Counted from the first letter of the stretch, positions 28,181 through 37,824 are shown. The stretch is DNA of 64,000 bases from Thermococcus profundus (GCF_002214585.1 NZ_CP014862.1:1364001-1428000); one strand, 5' to 3'. Numbers and translations: made by a program. The notes: a model not told the origin generated them from the sequence alone.

Positions 28181-28669
28181 ATGGTCTGGAGGAGGGACCG
28201 CTACTGGGATCCATTCGACATAATGAGAGAAATACAGGAGGAGATCGACGCGATATTCCGCGACGTCATGAGAGGCCCGAGGCTCTGGAGCACCCGTGAG
28301 CCAAGGGAAGGCATCACCGAGATAAGCGAGACCTGGAGAGAGCCCTTTGCCGACATCTTCGATAGGGGCGACCGCTTTGTGATCACCGTTGAGCTTCCAG
28401 GTGTCAGAAAGGAGGACATAAAGCTCCGCGTTACCGAGGACGCAGTGTACATCGAAGCCCAGATGAAGCGCGAGAAGGAGCTTGAGAGGGAGGGTGCAAT
28501 AAGGATAGAGCGCTACTACAGCGGCTACAGAAGAGTCATCCAGCTCCCGGAGGAGGTTATTCCAGAGAAGGCCAAGGCCCGCTACAACAACGGCGTTCTA
28601 GAGATCGAGATCCCCAAGAAGAAGCCCACCAAGCCTGAGAAGGAGGGCTTTGAGGTCAAGATCGAGTGA
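28181..28669 (+). CDS. hsp20: small heat shock protein Hsp20
   Basis: A 162-residue alpha-crystallin-type chaperone that holds unfolding proteins in an ATP-independent way. The N-terminal arm (WRRDRYWDPFDIMREIQEEIDAIF) precedes the crystallin domain (PFADIFDRGDRFVITVELPGVRKEDIKLRV ... YNNGVLEIEIPKK). The anchoring IxI motif is IEI in that last stretch. GGGGGTGAGAAA precedes the ATG. The Phr-like operator and the neighbouring VAT gene with the same element suggest a heat-shock regulon. Confidence 0.96.
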   Translation: MVWRRDRYWDPFDIMREIQEEIDAIFRDVMRGPRLWSTREPREGITEISETWREPFADIFDRGDRFVITVELPGVRKEDIKLRVTEDAVYIEAQMKREKELEREGAIRIERYYSGYRRVIQLPEEVIPEKAKARYNNGVLEIEIPKKKPTKPEKEGFEVKIE

Positions 28670-28797
28670 TTTTGGATTTTTTCCAATTCTTCTGCCAGTA
28701 TTTAGGAGGTTTTCTTAACTATTCTGCTGTGTCCCCATATGAATCCATTTTGATAACCTTGCTTAAGAAAAACCGAAAGATTTATAAAGGGTTAACC

Positions 28798-28823
28798 TTT
28801 TAGTAACAACAGGTAATCAAAAA
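28798..28823. promoter_or_regulatory. Phr-like heat-shock operator of the AAA ATPase gene
   Basis: TTTTA, AGGTAA (28811-28816) and AAAAA (28819-28823) follow box A TTTATAAAG (28781-28789) and straddle the predicted transcription start. The same three blocks occur in front of hsp20. In P. furiosus an AAA+ ATPase gene and hsp20 are the known Phr targets beside phr itself. Confidence 0.7.
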
Positions 28824-28839
28824 GTACGAGGTGATGCTC

Positions 28840-31230
28840 ATGAGTGAGAGAAAGGAGATCAAGCTCAAGGTTGCCTCTGCCTACCAGAGGGACGTGGGCA
28901 GGGGAATCGTTAGGATTGATAGAAAGGCCATGCGCGAACTCGGCGTTCAGTCAGGTGACATAGTCGAGGTCATAGGCACAAAGAACACAGCGGCAGTTGT
29001 ATGGCCCGCTTATCCCGAGGACGAGGGACTCGGGATCATCAGAATGGACGGTACAATCAGGAAGAACTCGGGAGTAGGCCTTGGTGACGAGGTAACGGTG
29101 AGGAAAGCAGAGGTGAAGGAGGCAAGGAAGGTCATCGTGGCACCGACGGAGCCAATCAGATTTGGAGGAGACTTCGTCGAATGGCTTCACAGCAGGCTCG
29201 TCGGGAGGCCGGTTGTCAGGGGGGACTACATAAAGGTCGGGATCCTCGGCCAGGAGCTGACCTTCGTAGTAACTGCCACCACCCCCGCTGGAATAGTCCA
29301 GGTGACGGAATTCACAGACTTCCAGGTTAGCGAAAAGCCCGTTAAGGAAGTCAGTAAGACCGCGGCGCTCGGCGTCACATACGAGGACATCGGCGGCCTC
29401 AAGGACGTTATCCAGAAGGTCAGGGAGATGATAGAGCTCCCGCTCAAGCATCCGGAGATATTTGAGAAGCTCGGCATCGAGCCGCCGAAGGGAGTGCTCC
29501 TCTACGGTCCGCCTGGAACTGGTAAGACTCTCCTCGCTAAGGCAGTAGCAAACGAAGCCAACGCCCACTTCATAGCCATCAACGGTCCAGAGATAATGAG
29601 CAAGTACTACGGCGAAAGCGAGGAAAGACTTAGAGAGGTATTCAAGGAAGCTGAGGAGAACGCCCCGGCGATAATCTTCATTGACGAGATTGACGCAATA
29701 GCCCCCAAGAGGGAGGAGACCCACGGTGAGGTCGAGAAGAGGGTTGTCAGCCAGCTGCTCACCCTAATGGACGGCCTGAAGAGCAGGGGTAAGGTCATCG
29801 TAATCGGTGCGACCAACAGACCGGATGCAATTGATCCGGCCCTGAGGAGACCAGGAAGGTTCGACCGCGAGCTCGAGGTAGGCGTCCCTGACAAGCAAGG
29901 CAGAAAGGAGATACTCCAGATTCACACAAGGGGAATGCCGATTGAGCCAGAGTTCAGAAAGAGCAGGGTCATTGAGATACTCGAGGAGCTTGAGAAGAAC
30001 GATGCCTACCGCGAGGCTGCCGAGAGGGCCGTCATGAAGGTCAAGAACGCCAAGGACGAGGAGGAGATCAAGGACATCCTCAGGGAGGTCGACGAGAGAC
30101 TCTACGAGGAGGTCAGACACAGGCTCATCGACGGCCTGCTTGAGGAGCTGGCAGAGATAACCCACGGCTTCGTCGGTGCCGACTTAGCAGCGCTCGCCAG
30201 GGAGGCGGCCATGGCTGCACTCAGGAGACTCATCAAAGACGGCAAGATAGACTTCGAGGCCGAGCACATACCCAAGGAAGTCCTTGAGGAGCTCAAGGTC
30301 ACCAGGAAAGACTTCTACGAGGCGCTGAAGATGATTGAACCAAGCGCGCTCAGGGAAGTTCTGCTGGAGGTACCAAACGTCCACTGGGACGACGTCGGCG
30401 GACTTGATGACGTTAAGGAGGAGCTCAGAGAGGCAGTTGAGTGGCCGCTCAAGTATCCGGAGGCCTTCATGGGTCTCGGCATAACTCCACCAAAGGGGAT
30501 CCTGCTCTACGGCCCGCCCGGAACTGGTAAGACTCTACTAGCCAAGGCGGTCGCCAACGAGAGCGAAGCCAACTTCATAGCAATCAAGGGCCCAGAAGTC
30601 CTCTCAAAGTGGGTGGGTGAGAGCGAGAAGAACATCCGTGAGATCTTCAGGAAGGCCAGGCAAGCTGCTCCGACGGTGATATTCATCGACGAGATTGACG
30701 CAATCGCCCCGAGAAGGGGAACCGACGTGAACAGGGTCACCGACAGACTCATCAACCAGCTCCTCACCGAGATGGACGGAATCCAGGAGAACAGCGGTGT
30801 GGTCGTCATAGCGGCGACCAACAGGCCGGACATCATTGACCCTGCACTCCTCAGGCCCGGAAGGTTCGACAGGCTGATACTGGTTCCAGCGCCGGACGAG
30901 AAGGCGAGACTGGAGATATTCAAGGTGCACACCAGAAACGTCCCGCTGGCGGAAGATGTGAACCTCGAGGAGCTGGCAAAGAGGACTGAAGGTTACACCG
31001 GTGCCGACATAGAGGCGGTCGTCAGGGAGGCCGCGATGCTCGCCATGAGAAGGGCCCTGCAGGAGGGCATCATAAGGCCGGGCATGAAGGCCGACGAAGT
31101 CAGGCAGAAGGTCAAAGTAAAGATGAAGGACTTCGAGGAGGCCCTCAAGAAGATCGGCCCGAGCGTGGGCAAGGAGACCATGGAGTACTACAGGAAGATT
31201 CAGGAGCAGTTCAAGCAATCACGCGGCTGA
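28840..31230 (+). CDS. CDC48/VAT-type AAA+ ATPase
   Basis: A 796-residue archaeal p97. The N-domain has the double-psi barrel ([20 protein letters not shown]). Two AAA modules follow, each with GPPGTGKT (about residues 223-230 and 558-565), [24 protein letters not shown] and ATNRPD. It unfolds proteins for degradation or remodelling in the cytoplasm, probably with the proteasome. The ATG at 28840 follows GAGGTGA. The first AAA domain carries a long helical insert (about residues 375-435) rich in KE, usual for this subgroup. Confidence 0.95.
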   Translation: MSERKEIKLKVASAYQRDVGRGIVRIDRKAMRELGVQSGDIVEVIGTKNTAAVVWPAYPEDEGLGIIRMDGTIRKNSGVGLGDEVTVRKAEVKEARKVIVAPTEPIRFGGDFVEWLHSRLVGRPVVRGDYIKVGILGQELTFVVTATTPAGIVQVTEFTDFQVSEKPVKEVSKTAALGVTYEDIGGLKDVIQKVREMIELPLKHPEIFEKLGIEPPKGVLLYGPPGTGKTLLAKAVANEANAHFIAINGPEIMSKYYGESEERLREVFKEAEENAPAIIFIDEIDAIAPKREETHGEVEKRVVSQLLTLMDGLKSRGKVIVIGATNRPDAIDPALRRPGRFDRELEVGVPDKQGRKEILQIHTRGMPIEPEFRKSRVIEILEELEKNDAYREAAERAVMKVKNAKDEEEIKDILREVDERLYEEVRHRLIDGLLEELAEITHGFVGADLAALAREAAMAALRRLIKDGKIDFEAEHIPKEVLEELKVTRKDFYEALKMIEPSALREVLLEVPNVHWDDVGGLDDVKEELREAVEWPLKYPEAFMGLGITPPKGILLYGPPGTGKTLLAKAVANESEANFIAIKGPEVLSKWVGESEKNIREIFRKARQAAPTVIFIDEIDAIAPRRGTDVNRVTDRLINQLLTEMDGIQENSGVVVIAATNRPDIIDPALLRPGRFDRLILVPAPDEKARLEIFKVHTRNVPLAEDVNLEELAKRTEGYTGADIEAVVREAAMLAMRRALQEGIIRPGMKADEVRQKVKVKMKDFEEALKKIGPSVGKETMEYYRKIQEQFKQSRG

Positions 31231-31278
31231 TTCCATTCTTTCTTTGTTTTCTATCCGAGCACAAATGGGGGTGGAAAA

Positions 31279-31524
31279 ATGATCTACGGTGTTCTGCTGA
31301 GCATTCCGGAGAAGCTCGTTCCGAAGTACGAGGAGGAAGTTAGAAAATCTATCGGCCTTGGAATAGCTAGAGGAGATGTTATAACCTTCACAGAGGCCAA
31401 ATACAAGGGCGATGTTGCCTTTGTGATGCTGGTAAGGTCCAGAAGGGCCGCGGAGAGAATGCTGTCCGAGCTCCAAAGCATGCCAATCTATGTGAAGGTA
31501 ATTGAGATAGAAGGGGAGTCGTAA
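31279..31524 (+). CDS. hypothetical protein, 81 aa
   Basis: A small alpha/beta protein (MIYGVLLSIPEKLVPKYEEE ... VAFVMLVRSRRAAERMLSEL ... IYVKVIEIEG). I do not recognise the family. GGGGGTGG lies six bases before the ATG, so expression is likely. It is 48 bp downstream of the VAT gene with no visible promoter of its own and could be part of that transcript. Convergent with the 49-residue gene that follows. Confidence 0.65.
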   Translation: MIYGVLLSIPEKLVPKYEEEVRKSIGLGIARGDVITFTEAKYKGDVAFVMLVRSRRAAERMLSELQSMPIYVKVIEIEGES

Positions 31525-31558
31525 CTCCCTCTTATTTAATTTGAGGAGGGGAGGAGCG

Positions 31559-31708
31559 TCAGGCTATAAGTTCCACTTCGTAGTAAATAGCTCTAAATTC
31601 CCTCATTTTTTCTCTCGCAAGCTCTTCAGCTCTCCTAATGTCGTTTGCCGGAACAACGATCTCCCACGGCATCTCTTTCTCGCGGTAGTACAGTATCCTG
31701 GCGAGCAT
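31559..31708 (-). CDS. 49-residue hypothetical protein A
   Basis: The frame reads MLARILYYREKEMPWEIVVP at the start and ends YYEVELIA. GGGGGTGA lies five bases before the ATG, and a box A (GGTTTTAAAGG, minus strand, about 31754-31764) lies upstream. Predicted layout is strand-strand-helix-strand (EIVVP, then AEELAREKMREF, then IYYEVEL). It has the same length and layout as the gene 200 bp away. Function is unknown. Confidence 0.72.
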   Translation of the reverse strand: MLARILYYREKEMPWEIVVPANDIRRAEELAREKMREFRAIYYEVELIA

Positions 31709-31770
31709 CAGATCACCCCCAATGTATCACTTCGAGTGAAAGGCAATGTGGATCCCTTTAAAACCCTTAC

Positions 31771-31811
31771 TGTACAAAAATAATCCTCAATGTACAAGAT
31801 TTTTGAGGATT
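31771..31811. repeat. TGTACAA direct repeat and 9-bp inverted repeat between the two small genes
   Basis: TGTACAA occurs at 31771-31777 and 31791-31797, two helical turns apart. AATCCTCAA (31782-31790) and TTGAGGATT (31803-31811) form a perfect 9-bp dyad around the second copy. The block lies just upstream of the box A of small gene A, and downstream of small gene B. It may be an operator, or the dyad may form a terminator hairpin. Confidence 0.5.
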
Positions 31812-31913
31812 AAGTGGAGAAGAATGCACACAGAGGGCCCAATGAAAATAAGTGTCCATCGAAGCAGGGGCGAGGAAATTGATGAGAGGAAAGCAAACCC
31901 AGAAAGAACGACA

Positions 31914-32063
31914 TTATTCAAGCTTCTCAAGCTCAAAAACCCTGGCGTTCTTGTCCCTGAGCTCCATCAGGGCTATCCTTCTTGCCGCATCGGCGTTTTC
32001 AGCCTCGAAAGTTATCCTCTTTCCGTGGTGTTCCCCACCGTGCAGGGTAACTGCCCACTTCAT
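31914..32063 (-). CDS. 49-residue hypothetical protein B
   Basis: The frame reads MKWAVTLHGGEHHGKRITFE at the start and ends RVFELEKLE. GGTGAT lies three bases before the ATG; box A-like AAACTTTTAAGG is about 30 bp upstream on the minus strand. The layout is two strands, a helix (ADAARRIALMELRDK) and a strand, like its neighbour, with a few aligned identities (I..., A, A, A, R, A, E, E). I do not recognise the family. Confidence 0.72.
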   Translation of the reverse strand: MKWAVTLHGGEHHGKRITFEAENADAARRIALMELRDKNARVFELEKLE

Positions 32064-32256
32064 AGGATCACCGCAGACTTTGTCATTCTGTCAAACCTTA
32101 AAAGTTTAACGGGGCCAATTCTGGACCATAAAGCTGTCAATACGACAAGAAGAATTGGATCAGAGCATTGGGAGGACAACCTCAAACACTGAAAACTGGG
32201 CTTTCTGCCGAGAAAGGCCATCCGATACACGTCCACAAGACCAAGTGAAACTCTTT

Positions 32257-32991
32257 TCAGTCCTCCTTTATCACAATCTCTATCTTCCTTCCCTCCCGGT
32301 AGCCCTTCATCGCCGAGAGCATTCCTTTTATCGTCTTCTCGACCAGCTCCTGAACCCAGTCTTTCATGGGAAGAACTTGGCCGTCTATCTTAACCGTGAC
32401 CTTGGGTTTCTGGCTTAGCACGACGCAGTCCTTCACCGTTTTCTCGCCGCTAACTATCATTCTCGCCATCTCTGCGCAGTTGAAACCACAGAGGCCGCAG
32501 TCTATATTTGGGAGCATGAAGGCGCGCTTCTCAACGATGTCCGCCAGCTTCTCGGGCTCTTTGGTGGCGTCAACCACTGGAAGGCCGTCGATTTCAGCTG
32601 TTCCCTTGGACGCTATAACCCCGCTCACCGCTATTGCAAGGCCGTCGTTCAGCTCTCTAACCTCCTCCTCACTCCTCGCGCAGATTACCTTGGGGACGTG
32701 CTTGATGCTCTTAAAGCCCTCTAGAAGGAGGAAGTCGGCGTTCACCATCGAGAGGAGTGCGTTTACGTCCTTCGCCCTAAAGAGAAGTGCGTCGGTATCG
32801 CTGGCACGCACCAGCACGGAATCCGCCACCTGGGAAAAGCGCCACGTGTCGCTTCCATCCCTGTCGAAGTTCGCGTGCATGCTCTTGGCCACCGCAACCC
32901 GGTAGTTCCTCTCCTTCAGGATTCTGGCAACAGCCTCGACCGTTGTGGTCTTCCCGCTCTTTTTGTATCCGACGAAGGCCACTGCCCTCAT
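32257..32991 (-). CDS. mobB: MobB-type GTP-binding protein with C-terminal Fe-S-like cysteine domain
   Basis: A 244-residue protein. The N-half is a MobB P-loop NTPase: VAFVGYKKSGKTTTVEAVARIL, then KSMHANFDRDGSDTWRF, and DFLLLEGFKS. MobB assists attachment of the nucleotide to molybdopterin (tungstopterin in these organisms). The C-half has DCGLCGFNCAEMARMI and DCVV, a four-cysteine pattern as in [4Fe-4S] binding domains. GAGGTGAGCCC precedes the ATG. It follows the Sm-like gene with about 10 bp between, likely co-transcribed. Confidence 0.87.
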   Translation of the reverse strand: MRAVAFVGYKKSGKTTTVEAVARILKERNYRVAVAKSMHANFDRDGSDTWRFSQVADSVLVRASDTDALLFRAKDVNALLSMVNADFLLLEGFKSIKHVPKVICARSEEEVRELNDGLAIAVSGVIASKGTAEIDGLPVVDATKEPEKLADIVEKRAFMLPNIDCGLCGFNCAEMARMIVSGEKTVKDCVVLSQKPKVTVKIDGQVLPMKDWVQELVEKTIKGMLSAMKGYREGRKIEIVIKED

Positions 32992-33000
32992 GGGCTCACC

Positions 33001-33222
33001 TCATAGCAGGGTTATCCAGTTAATATCGTCAATCTTAGCTATAAGCTCCCTCGCCCTGTTGCCCGTGTAGTCCGTGACGTCCTTAAGGAGGATGACCTCC
33101 TCGTCGAAGTCCACCAGAGTCCCCGAAAAGCTCGTCTCGCTTCCTATACCTATGGCCACCCTCCGGTTCTTCCACTTCTCCAGCGTCCTGTCAAGGAGGT
33201 ACTGCTTTCCATCGTCGCCCAT
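33001..33222 (-). CDS. small Sm-like protein
   Basis: A 73-residue protein. VAIGIGSETSFSGTLVDFDEEVILLKDV resembles the Sm1 motif and IDDINWITLL the Sm2 end of an LSm barrel. It may bind RNA or serve as a partner of MobB, which directly follows. GGGGGTGAGAGA precedes the ATG. Divergent promoters separate it from the next gene. Confidence 0.7.
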   Translation of the reverse strand: MGDDGKQYLLDRTLEKWKNRRVAIGIGSETSFSGTLVDFDEEVILLKDVTDYTGNRARELIAKIDDINWITLL

Positions 33223-33283
33223 TCTCTCACCCCCAAATCCAAAAGTCTATAAGGCTTTTTAGCCTTTACCGCACGGTGATAGC

Positions 33284-34117
33284 ATGAGGCTGGTAACAAA
33301 GAGCCCGTCAATCAAAGAAGCACTCACAGGCGAGCTCAGAAAGGAAGGGATAAAATTTGAGCTCACGGAGAGATCCTCCTACGAGACCTTCGTCGGCTAC
33401 ACTATCGAGGGCACGCTCGACGAGATACGGGCCAAGATAGAGACCATGGAGAGCGCCGAGAGGGAGGCCATAATGGAGGGCTTCACCTCGTTCAAGGAAA
33501 GCATAATGCACGTTCTTGACCATCTAAAAGCGGGTGCCCAGGCAGAGAAGCTCCTGGCTGAGGGGCCGTGGGTTGTGGACATACTGGATCAGCTCTACAC
33601 ATCTGGGGTTGTTGATTACAATCCAGAAGACGGAAGTCTGAAGCTCAAGGAGGGTGTGGACACGGCAGCTATTCCGTTCCAGTTCAAGTTCCCCTTCGAT
33701 CTGGTGACGAACCCCGAAGGAGTAGAGAAAATCGCAAAGCAGTTCGTCTTCACGGATCTCGTTCAGGAGTGGGAGTTCGAGATACACGAGCTTGACATCG
33801 GTAAGATAAACGCCCTCGGAAGGATAGCGAGCAGGTACTTCCCGGAGGATTACGTCCTCAAAGTCTACTTCGCACTCATCGGAAGGGCGATTTTGGCCGG
33901 GGAGATACTCAAGGCCCTGGGAAGCGGAAAGGCGGATCTAAACGAGCTGAGAAAGGCTTTCCTATCCTCAATGCCGATACAGATCCCCACTGAGAAAGGA
34001 ACGCTCGTGATAAACTCATCAAAAGAAGCCTTTGACGCCGTCATCCGCTTCCTTGAGAAGCAGGGCTACGTGGACGTGAAGGCGGGAAAGGTCAGAAAGC
34101 TGAGGGATATTGCTTGA
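33284..34117 (+). CDS. hypothetical protein, 277 aa, mixed alpha/beta with C-terminal winged-helix-like end
   Basis: I do not recognise the family. The first 70 residues look like a small alpha/beta domain (EGIKFELTERSSYETFVGYTIEGTLDEI), the middle is helical, and the end (EAFDAVIRFLEKQGYVDVKAGKVRKL) resembles a winged helix. There is no membrane segment or cysteine. GGTGATAGC precedes the ATG, with a box A (GTCTATAAGG) near 33245-33254. Likely a cytoplasmic Thermococcales-specific protein. Confidence 0.65.
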   Translation: MRLVTKSPSIKEALTGELRKEGIKFELTERSSYETFVGYTIEGTLDEIRAKIETMESAEREAIMEGFTSFKESIMHVLDHLKAGAQAEKLLAEGPWVVDILDQLYTSGVVDYNPEDGSLKLKEGVDTAAIPFQFKFPFDLVTNPEGVEKIAKQFVFTDLVQEWEFEIHELDIGKINALGRIASRYFPEDYVLKVYFALIGRAILAGEILKALGSGKADLNELRKAFLSSMPIQIPTEKGTLVINSSKEAFDAVIRFLEKQGYVDVKAGKVRKLRDIA

Positions 34118-34234
34118 TCCCCTTGGAACTCCCCTTTTAAGAATTTTTACGACCCTGCCAAAAGTCCCAGGACTCCGTACTGTTCCTACAAAATTCGCTA
34201 TTCTTTTAAGTTCCATGCAATACAAGCGTGTACC

Positions 34235-36925
34235 ATGTCCCTCTTCGAAGCCCTCAAACCGATGAAGTCTGAGATCGCGAGAGTCCACGTTTTTCCACCA
34301 AGGGAGGGCGAGTTCAGAGAGTTTGACTTCCACAACCCTGAGATAAACGCCCTCCTTGAAGAGCTGGGATTCAGGCTCTACCGCCATCAGGTCGAAGCCC
34401 TTGAAAAGCTCTACTCCGGCAAGAACATCGTCGTAACGACGCCCACGGCCAGCGGAAAGAGCGAGATTTTTCGGCTGGCTATTTTCGATTCCTACCTATC
34501 TGACCCCAGAAAGACATACCTGCTGGTCTATCCCACGCGGGCGCTCATAAACAACCAGATCGAGAAGTTCCAGCTGGCAAACTTGATCTTTTACCACATT
34601 ACTGGAAAGCCAGTCTCCGCGAGGATCCTAACGGGAGACGTTCCATGGGAAGAGCGGAGAAGGCTCCTTAGAGAGAAGCCGAGGGTTGTTTTCACCACTC
34701 CGGACATGCTCCACTACAACATACTGAGGAGGTGGAGGGAATACGAATGGCTCCTCAGGAATCTGCGCTACCTCGTTGTCGATGAGCTCCACGTCTACCG
34801 CGGGGTCTTCGGGAGCAATGCGGCGTGGCTCTTCAGGCGTTTGTCCTTCAGGCTCAAGCGCCTTGGAGTGAAGCCCCAGATCATAGCCCTCTCCGCCACG
34901 CTGAGAAATCCCAAGGAGTTCGCGGAGAAGTTGTTCAGAGCGGAGTTTGAGCCTATAGCTCGAGCTACAAACCCGTTCCCGAGGAGGTATCTAATCCTTT
35001 TCGAGCCTAAGAACCTCGACGACAGACAGCTTTTGAGAGCGGTAATCGAGAGGCTCGTGAGTAAGGGCATAAAGACCCTCGTCTTCTTCGACAGCAGGAA
35101 GGGCACCGAGAAGGCCTTACGCTTCCTCCTCAACTCTCCAGTCTTCTCAAAGGTGACGACCTACAAGGGCACCCTTCCCAAAAACGTCCGCTGGGAAGTT
35201 GAGAGGGACTTCAGGGACGGGAAGCTATTGGCTCTCCTCACTACCAACGCCCTCGAGCTTGGAATAGACATAGGGGACTTGGATGCCGTGATAAACTACG
35301 GCATCCCCCCTGACGGGCTGTTCTCTCTAATCCAGCGCTTTGGAAGGGCGGGAAGGAGCGCCGACAGGGAAGCTTTGAACGGAGTGGTTTTAAGGAAGAA
35401 CGGCCTCGATTACTACTACCGCGAGCACTTCGACGAGCTCGTTGAGAGGCTTGAGAGGGGCATCATCGAGTACATGCCGGTCAAAGTTGACAACGAGCGC
35501 ATAGCGGAGAAGCACCTCCACTACCTCCTCACCGAGCTTGGAATACTCGACTGGGACGAGCTGGATGGGTTTGAGAGGAAAATAGCGGAAAAACTCGCCA
35601 TCGAGAGAAAGGCCGACCTCAAGAAGAACCCGCTCACGGGGAAGCTTGAGGTAAGGGTTAGAAGACCGGCTTTCGAGTACTCCTCGCTGAGGACTGCCAG
35701 CGACGAGAGCTTCTTTCTCGTAAAGGACGAGCCGTGGATACGGGGGAAGCTAATGGAGAAGGCTTCTCTGAGGGAGCTCCTAAACTTCATCAACTGGCTC
35801 AAGCTGAAGGGATACATCATCGAGGAAGTTGACGAGGACGAGTACCACCGCTCCCTCCTGCCGGGGATGGCGTACTTCTCGAGGGGAGAGCTCTACATGA
35901 CGAAGGAGCGCCTCAGCCTCGGTAAGTTCCACTTCGTCTTTGCGAAACAGCTCAACCGCCTCTGGGACGTTGAAACCTTCGCGAGGAAGCTGGAAGAAGT
36001 TGAGATACTCTGGGAGAGGGCGAAAAAGAGCTATAAGGGAGTAGAGATAGGCCTCGGGAGGCTCCGCGTCAGGCATGTTTACACTGGTTTTGCAGTCAAG
36101 GGGCTCGACACCGGGAACTACGTTGAAGAATTGATAAAGCTGAGGGAAGAGGGGATACTCAAGGGCGAAATCTCCTCCCCAGCAACGGGCGAGAGAGTTG
36201 AGACTGAAGAAGACTTCTCGATACTCAACTGGGAGCGCTTTGCCAAGGTCGAGTTCGAGGAGCCCTACGTTAGGGAGTTCGAGACCGAGGGAATATGGCT
36301 CGTCTTCCCAGAGGATATACGGGAGGTCTCCAGCGAGGAGTTCAGGGAGTTCTTTGGAAAAGTGACTGAGAAGGGGTTTGGGAGCATCGCTTTCCAGCTC
36401 TACGAGAACCTCGACAGGAGAAAGCTCTTCCCACTTTACCTCGGCGCCACGAGCTTCGTCATAAGGAAGGTCATAGACGATGCCCTCCAAAAGGCCGAAA
36501 TCCAGGATGAAGAGTTCGCCTTCTCCATAAAGAAGATGGTGGACAGCAAGGACGGAATCGGGAGCGCTCTCCACGCGATAGAGCACAACCTCATCAAGAT
36601 AGCACCGATTTTTACCTATGTGGATTCCAGAGAGCTTGGAGGCTACAGCTACGAGAGCTTTCCAGGGATGCCCTACTCTGGAAAGCCGGTTGTTTTCATC
36701 TACGACGGCAATGAGGGCGGAGCAGGTTTGGCAGAGATAATCTATGAGAACGCCGAAAGACTAATGGAGAAGAGCCTCGAGCATCTAACTTCCTGCAAAT
36801 GCAGGGACGGCTGTCCCGTCTGCGTCCTCTCTCCCAAGTGCGGCACATTCAACGAGTTTCTCGACAAGTGGGCCGCGATTAGGGTGTGGGAGAGGATTCT
36901 TGAAGATGGCAATCACACAGAGTAA
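34235..36925 (+). CDS. superfamily 2 helicase, MrfA/YprA-like, with C-terminal DUF1998/Cys cluster
   Basis: An 896-residue helicase. Motifs: Q-like YRHQVEALEKL, Walker A TTPTASGKSE, Ib TTPDMLH, motif II VVDELHVYRG, III ALSATLRN, IV/V FFDSRKGTEKA and TNALELGIDIGDLD, VI QRFGRAGRS. The long C-terminal part ends in EHLTSCKCRDGCPVCVLSPKCG, the four-Cys site of the DUF1998/MZB domain found in MrfA and YprA. Relatives are 3'-5' helicases for DNA damage repair (mitomycin adducts in Bacillus). A box A TTCTTTTAAG near 34201-34210 implies a leaderless start. Confidence 0.9.
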   Translation: MSLFEALKPMKSEIARVHVFPPREGEFREFDFHNPEINALLEELGFRLYRHQVEALEKLYSGKNIVVTTPTASGKSEIFRLAIFDSYLSDPRKTYLLVYPTRALINNQIEKFQLANLIFYHITGKPVSARILTGDVPWEERRRLLREKPRVVFTTPDMLHYNILRRWREYEWLLRNLRYLVVDELHVYRGVFGSNAAWLFRRLSFRLKRLGVKPQIIALSATLRNPKEFAEKLFRAEFEPIARATNPFPRRYLILFEPKNLDDRQLLRAVIERLVSKGIKTLVFFDSRKGTEKALRFLLNSPVFSKVTTYKGTLPKNVRWEVERDFRDGKLLALLTTNALELGIDIGDLDAVINYGIPPDGLFSLIQRFGRAGRSADREALNGVVLRKNGLDYYYREHFDELVERLERGIIEYMPVKVDNERIAEKHLHYLLTELGILDWDELDGFERKIAEKLAIERKADLKKNPLTGKLEVRVRRPAFEYSSLRTASDESFFLVKDEPWIRGKLMEKASLRELLNFINWLKLKGYIIEEVDEDEYHRSLLPGMAYFSRGELYMTKERLSLGKFHFVFAKQLNRLWDVETFARKLEEVEILWERAKKSYKGVEIGLGRLRVRHVYTGFAVKGLDTGNYVEELIKLREEGILKGEISSPATGERVETEEDFSILNWERFAKVEFEEPYVREFETEGIWLVFPEDIREVSSEEFREFFGKVTEKGFGSIAFQLYENLDRRKLFPLYLGATSFVIRKVIDDALQKAEIQDEEFAFSIKKMVDSKDGIGSALHAIEHNLIKIAPIFTYVDSRELGGYSYESFPGMPYSGKPVVFIYDGNEGGAGLAEIIYENAERLMEKSLEHLTSCKCRDGCPVCVLSPKCGTFNEFLDKWAAIRVWERILEDGNHTE

Positions 36926-36981
36926 TCTCATTAATGATCATCCATCAAATTTTTAAACTTGTTCTTGATTGGGTAAAAAAC

Positions 36982-37824
36982 ATGGATGTCAAAAATCCCG
37001 TTGAATCAGCCAAGCGTCTTATCCAGAGGGGAATGCTGGATGATGCCTACGAGTTCTTCAAGATCCTGCCAGAGGATCTGCTGAACGGAGAACTGGAGCC
37101 CTACGTGGTGGAGACGGCAGAACACTTCGCCAAGACTGGGGACATTGGAAAGGCCCTGAATGTGGCGTACCTCCTCGATGGCGAACACTTCGAATGGGCG
37201 GTTTACAGGGCATTCTCGGCTTACCTCTGGGAGGGTAAGAGCACCGAGAGAGCAAGGAGGGCCCTTGAACTTCACTACATTATTCCCGATCCAGAGGACA
37301 AGGTGGGGATCCTAAGAAGAATAGCAGGCATACTTGGAAAGGAAGAACCCGAGCTGGCTAGGATGTCGCTTAGACTTGGGATCGGGTGGGCGCGGAGAAT
37401 CAACAAGCGCGCTGACAGGTATGATGCCTTCGAGGGGCTTTACTGGAGGGCGGAAGAGTTAGAGGACTGGGAGTCGGTCAGAAGGATATGCAAACTCCTC
37501 GACGATAGGGGAAGGCGGGAGCTCGTGATGGATGTGCTCGACCTGGACGAGGGAGATCCCGTTCCCGACTGCGAGGAGTTCATTGAGATCAGGAGAAACA
37601 GGTCTGAGGATGAAGACGCCCTGGGTATCCTAATACGGGTGTACAAGGAGCACGAAAGGGAGCTCCTGCGCTCCAGGGGCGTTAACCCATACCTCTACAA
37701 GCTGAAAGCCCGAAAGACCGAGGACGGTGTCCAGTTCTACGCTGTGAGGAGGCCAATAACGGTGGCAGTTCTGCTCTATCTGCTCGATAAGGGGAGGAAA
37801 ATTCTAACTAGAGGCTCCTCATGA
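36982..37824 (+). CDS. helical-repeat (TPR-like) protein, 280 aa
   Basis: Almost entirely helical: paired helices such as AKRLIQRGMLDDAYEFFKIL, EHFAKTGDIGKALNVAYLL and LGIGWARRINKRADRYDAFEGLYWRAEELEDW suggest TPR-like repeats, a protein-binding scaffold. The ATG at 36982 lies about 28 bp from box A ATTTTTAAAC (36947-36956), giving a leaderless start. It follows the helicase gene by about 55 bp and its end overlaps the YigZ gene by 17 bp on the other strand. Confidence 0.68.
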   Translation: MDVKNPVESAKRLIQRGMLDDAYEFFKILPEDLLNGELEPYVVETAEHFAKTGDIGKALNVAYLLDGEHFEWAVYRAFSAYLWEGKSTERARRALELHYIIPDPEDKVGILRRIAGILGKEEPELARMSLRLGIGWARRINKRADRYDAFEGLYWRAEELEDWESVRRICKLLDDRGRRELVMDVLDLDEGDPVPDCEEFIEIRRNRSEDEDALGILIRVYKEHERELLRSRGVNPYLYKLKARKTEDGVQFYAVRRPITVAVLLYLLDKGRKILTRGSS

